A stretch of DNA of 64,000 bases from CAVPWP01 sp050789285. Its GTDB lineage: Bacteria > Pseudomonadota > Alphaproteobacteria > Rhodobacterales > Rhodobacteraceae. The position numbers and the translations under genes are program-made. The stretch's first letter is position 1; every line of letters begins with the position of its first letter. The stretch spans positions 1,178,001 to 1,242,000 of the forward strand of contig NZ_JBOUVX010000002.1 of the NCBI RefSeq assembly GCF_050789285.1, in the 5' to 3' direction. Below are positions 61,562 to 64,000 of this stretch, piece after piece. The notes under the pieces were generated by a model. It searched no databases. It was not told the DNA's origin and saw only the letters and a list, made by a program, of their open reading frames with translations.

Positions 61562-63682
61562 ATGAGCGACTGGAAGGCACTGGCCGAGAAGGAGTTGCGC
61601 GGCCGCCCCCTGGGCGATCTTGACTGGCAAACCCTTGAGGGGATTCGCATCAGGCCGCTTTACACCGCGGCCGACCTCGACGGGCTGTCGCATCTGGACG
61701 GCCTGCCAGGGTTCGCGCCCTTCACACGCGGCGTGAAGGCCACGATGTACGCCGGGCGGCCCTGGACGATCCGGCAATACGCGGGCTTCTCGACCGCCGA
61801 GGAGTCGAACGCCTTCTACCGCAGGGCGCTTGCCGCCGGGCAGCAGGGCGTCAGCGTGGCCTTCGACCTGGCGACCCATCGCGGCTATGACAGCGACCAC
61901 GAGCGTGTCCTCGGCGATGTGGGCAAGGCCGGCGTCGCCATCGACAGCGTCGAGGACATGAAGATCCTTTTCGACGGAATCCCGCTTGACCAGGTCAGCG
62001 TGTCGATGACCATGAACGGCGCCGTGATTCCCGTTCTGGCCAGTTTCATCGTCGCCGGCGAAGAGCAGGGCGTGGCCCGGGCAGAGCTTTCGGGAACGAT
62101 CCAGAACGACATCCTCAAGGAGTTCATGGTTCGCAACACCTACATCTACCCGCCAGAACCAAGCATGAGGATCGTGGCGGATATCATTGAATTCACGTCG
62201 AAAGAGATGCCGAAGTTCAACTCGATCTCGATCTCGGGCTACCACATGCAGGAGGCCGGCGCGAACCTTGTGCAGGAGCTTGCCTTCACGCTGGCCGACG
62301 GGCGCGAATATGTACGCGCGGCCATCGCGCGGGGCATGGACGTGGACGCCTTCGCGGGGCGACTGAGCTTCTTCTTCGCGATCGGGATGAACTTCTTCAT
62401 GGAAGTGGCCAAGCTGCGCGCGGCACGGCTGCTGTGGCACCGGATCATGTCCGAGTTCCAGCCGAAGAAGCCGCAGTCCTCGATGCTGCGCACGCATTGC
62501 CAGACAAGCGGCGTGAGCCTGCAGGAACAGGACCCCTACAACAACGTGGTCCGCACCGCCTACGAGGCGATGGCGGCGGCGCTGGGCGGCACGCAGTCGC
62601 TGCACACCAACGCGCTGGACGAGGCGATCGCCCTGCCAACTGAATTCTCTGCGCGAATTGCACGCAATACACAGCTGATATTGCAGGAGGAAACGGGAAT
62701 TACCCATGTCGTCGATCCGCTGGCGGGCTCGTATTACGTGGAAAGCCTGACGGCCGAGTTGGCCGACCGGGCCTGGGCCCTGATCGAGGAGGTCGAGGCC
62801 ATGGGCGGCATGACCAAGGCCGTGGCAAGCGGCATGCCCAAGCTTCGGATCGAAGAGACGGCGGCCCGGCGGCAGGCGATGATCGACCGTGGTGAAGAGG
62901 TGATCGTCGGCGTCAACAAGTACCGCAAGGATCGGGAAGATCCGATCGACATCCTCGAGATCGACAACGCGCAGGTGCGCGCGGCGCAGGTCGCGCGGCT
63001 TGAGGCTGTGCGCGCAGGGCGCCACGACGACGCCTGCGCATCGGCCCTGACGGAACTGACGCGGCGGGCGGCCGAGGGCGGCAACCTTCTGGAGGCGGCG
63101 GTCGAGGCGGCGCGCGCGCGCGCAACGGTAGGAGAGATTTCGATGGCGATGGAAAAGGTGTTCGGGCGGCATCGCGCCGAGGTGAAGACCCTCGCCGGGG
63201 TCTATGGCGCCGCCTACGAGGGCGACGAGGGCTTCGCGGCGATCCAGAAGGATGTCGAGGCCTTCGCCGAAGAGGAAGGCCGCCGGCCGCGAATGCTGGT
63301 GGTGAAGATGGGCCAGGACGGCCACGACCGGGGCGCCAAGGTCATCGCCACGGCCTTTGCCGACATCGGCTTCGACGTGGACGTGGGGCCGCTGTTCCAG
63401 ACGCCCGACGAGGCGGCGCAGGACGCGGTCGACAACGACGTGCACGTCGTCGGCGTTTCGAGCCAGGCCGCCGGCCACAAGACGCTGGCGCCGAAGCTGA
63501 TCGAGGCGCTGAAGGCGAAGGGGGCGGGGGAGATCATCGTGATCTGCGGCGGCGTCATTCCGCAGCAGGATTACGAGTTCCTGCGCGCGGCGGGCGTCAA
63601 GGCGATCTTCGGACCGGGCACCAACATCCCGGCGGCGGCGGCGGATATTCTTCGGCTTATCCGCGCGGCGCGCGCAGCGTGA
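61562..63682 (+). CDS. Methylmalonyl-CoA mutase (B12-dependent)
   Basis: A 706-residue single-chain mutase interconverting methylmalonyl-CoA and succinyl-CoA. The N-terminal TIM barrel has RPWTIRQYAGFSTAEESNAF and SVAFDLATHRGYDSDH, with SVSMTMNGAVIPVLA. The C-terminal cobalamin domain has DxHxxG as GQDGHDRGAKVIA, then VGVSSQAAGHKTL and the GG loop ICGGVIPQQDYE. With pccA and pccB it completes propionyl-CoA conversion to succinyl-CoA except for the epimerase, which is not in the window. It starts at 61562, divergent from DUF4174. Confidence 0.95.
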   Translation: MSDWKALAEKELRGRPLGDLDWQTLEGIRIRPLYTAADLDGLSHLDGLPGFAPFTRGVKATMYAGRPWTIRQYAGFSTAEESNAFYRRALAAGQQGVSVAFDLATHRGYDSDHERVLGDVGKAGVAIDSVEDMKILFDGIPLDQVSVSMTMNGAVIPVLASFIVAGEEQGVARAELSGTIQNDILKEFMVRNTYIYPPEPSMRIVADIIEFTSKEMPKFNSISISGYHMQEAGANLVQELAFTLADGREYVRAAIARGMDVDAFAGRLSFFFAIGMNFFMEVAKLRAARLLWHRIMSEFQPKKPQSSMLRTHCQTSGVSLQEQDPYNNVVRTAYEAMAAALGGTQSLHTNALDEAIALPTEFSARIARNTQLILQEETGITHVVDPLAGSYYVESLTAELADRAWALIEEVEAMGGMTKAVASGMPKLRIEETAARRQAMIDRGEEVIVGVNKYRKDREDPIDILEIDNAQVRAAQVARLEAVRAGRHDDACASALTELTRRAAEGGNLLEAAVEAARARATVGEISMAMEKVFGRHRAEVKTLAGVYGAAYEGDEGFAAIQKDVEAFAEEEGRRPRMLVVKMGQDGHDRGAKVIATAFADIGFDVDVGPLFQTPDEAAQDAVDNDVHVVGVSSQAAGHKTLAPKLIEALKAKGAGEIIVICGGVIPQQDYEFLRAAGVKAIFGPGTNIPAAAADILRLIRAARAA

Positions 63683-63720
63683 AGCGCGCCTCCGGCGGGA
63701 GTATTTGACAAGAGAAGACG
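63683..63720. repeat. Intergenic repeat element (copy 5, partial)
   Basis: GCGCCTCCGGCGGGAGTATTTGACA followed by AGAGAAGACG, split here over two statements: GCGCGCCTCCGGCGGGAG then TATTTGACAAGAGAAGACG. It has the 3' half of the family (GGAGTATTT then AAGAGAAGA) without the leading GC hairpins. It directly follows the mutase stop codon. Confidence 0.6.
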
Positions 63721-63741
63721 CTGCAGGGGCAGGGCGCGGAC

Positions 63742-64000
63742 ATGGGCGGGCTGACGCTTGAGATGCTGGGTGACGGGCCGGTCTACGGGCCGGAAGGCGG
63801 CGGCGGCCTGCCCGCGCTTGTCATCCTGCACGGAGCGGAAGGGCCGATGGCGGGCTGGTCGCACCGCTTCGCGGCGATCCTTGCCGCGCAGGGGATGCTG
63901 GCTTTGCCGGTCTCCTACGGCGAGGGCACGATCTTCGGCGCGGGGCCGATCCGCGAGGTCGATCTGAGGGGCGTCGTCGCCGCGGGCGCGGCGCTGGCGG
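63742..64000 (+). CDS. Alpha/beta hydrolase (dienelactone hydrolase-like), N-terminal part
   Basis: The gene runs off the right edge; 86 residues are visible. LPALVILHGAEGPMAGWSHR is the first strand and oxyanion loop of a dienelactone hydrolase or acyl-CoA thioesterase-like fold, followed by LAAQGMLALPVSYGEG. The nucleophile lies beyond the window. It begins 60 bases after the mutase and behind a repeat element. A related gene often follows the mutase in Rhodobacteraceae. Exact class is uncertain. Confidence 0.6.
   Translation, partial: MGGLTLEMLGDGPVYGPEGGGGLPALVILHGAEGPMAGWSHRFAAILAAQGMLALPVSYGEGTIFGAGPIREVDLRGVVAAGAALA

Overview
The window is GC-rich, densely coded chromosomal DNA from an alphaproteobacterium, most likely a member of the Rhodobacteraceae (Rhodobacterales). 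The reasons are gene order and family content. It carries aroA-cmk-(two genes)-rpsA-ihfB-lapA-trpF-trpB, an Hsp20/DUF1150 pair, an RpoH sigma factor, a PccR-type regulator beside pccB/pccA/mutase, an AppA-like BLUF protein, and a family of short intergenic elements typical in form of this family. I see no rRNA, tRNA, CRISPR array, prophage or insertion sequence.

Layout. 1-7.7 kb: core metabolism and translation (aroA 3' end, cmk, a membrane cNMP-binding protein, a DUF1269 protein, rpsA, ihfB, lapA-like, trpF, trpB). 7.9-9.5 kb: two secreted paralogues with Asp-rich tails, followed by a membrane-anchored LuxR-type regulator. 9.5-13.3 kb: DUF2237, pth, an ABM-domain protein, an FkbM methyltransferase, and a BLUF plus B12/heme-like sensor. 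13.4-17.4 kb: a Mn/Fe/Zn ABC importer (sit/mnt type) behind a palindromic operator. 17.4-24.5 kb: an M20 peptidase, GNAT, cupin and peptide ABC importer operon. 24.5-26.9 kb: Nudix, purK, purE and DUF465 on the minus strand. 26.9-31.6 kb: hsp20 with a sigma32-like promoter, DUF1150, a phosphoesterase, rluD, a DUF4386 protein, and rpoH itself. 31.7-35.8 kb: a Gfo/Idh oxidoreductase, aspartate aminotransferase, an XRE regulator, SdhE, a MarR regulator and glyoxalase I. 35.9-38.1 kb: a TbpB-like lipoprotein coupled to a Slam-like outer-membrane protein. 38.3-41.6 kb: thyX, an AT-richer GIY-YIG/DUF4357 island, a long REP-like inverted repeat, small proteins and a cold-shock gene.

41.8-44.4 kb (minus strand) holds a bufferin-type RiPP operon: a four-Cys DUF2282 precursor, a DUF692 MNIO enzyme, a DUF2063 partner and a DoxX protein. 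It lies next to thrS. 46.7-51.9 kb: an L,D-transpeptidase, DUF2950/DUF3300, two alpha/beta hydrolases and DUF465. 52-63.7 kb: a propionyl-CoA assimilation locus (pccR, pccB, pccA, methylmalonyl-CoA mutase), with TTTGCAAA boxes before both pccR and pccB. An MFS exporter, an OmpA-type protein and several very small lipoproteins are interspersed. A hydrolase gene runs off the right edge.

The most distinctive material is the bufferin operon, the Slam-lipoprotein pair, the Asp-rich pair with its membrane LuxR regulator, and the AppA-like BLUF protein that lacks a Cys-rich tail. On the regulatory side, the notable features are a terminator hairpin that buries a Shine-Dalgarno sequence, the paired TTTGCAAA boxes, and an RpoH-type promoter in the same window as rpoH.
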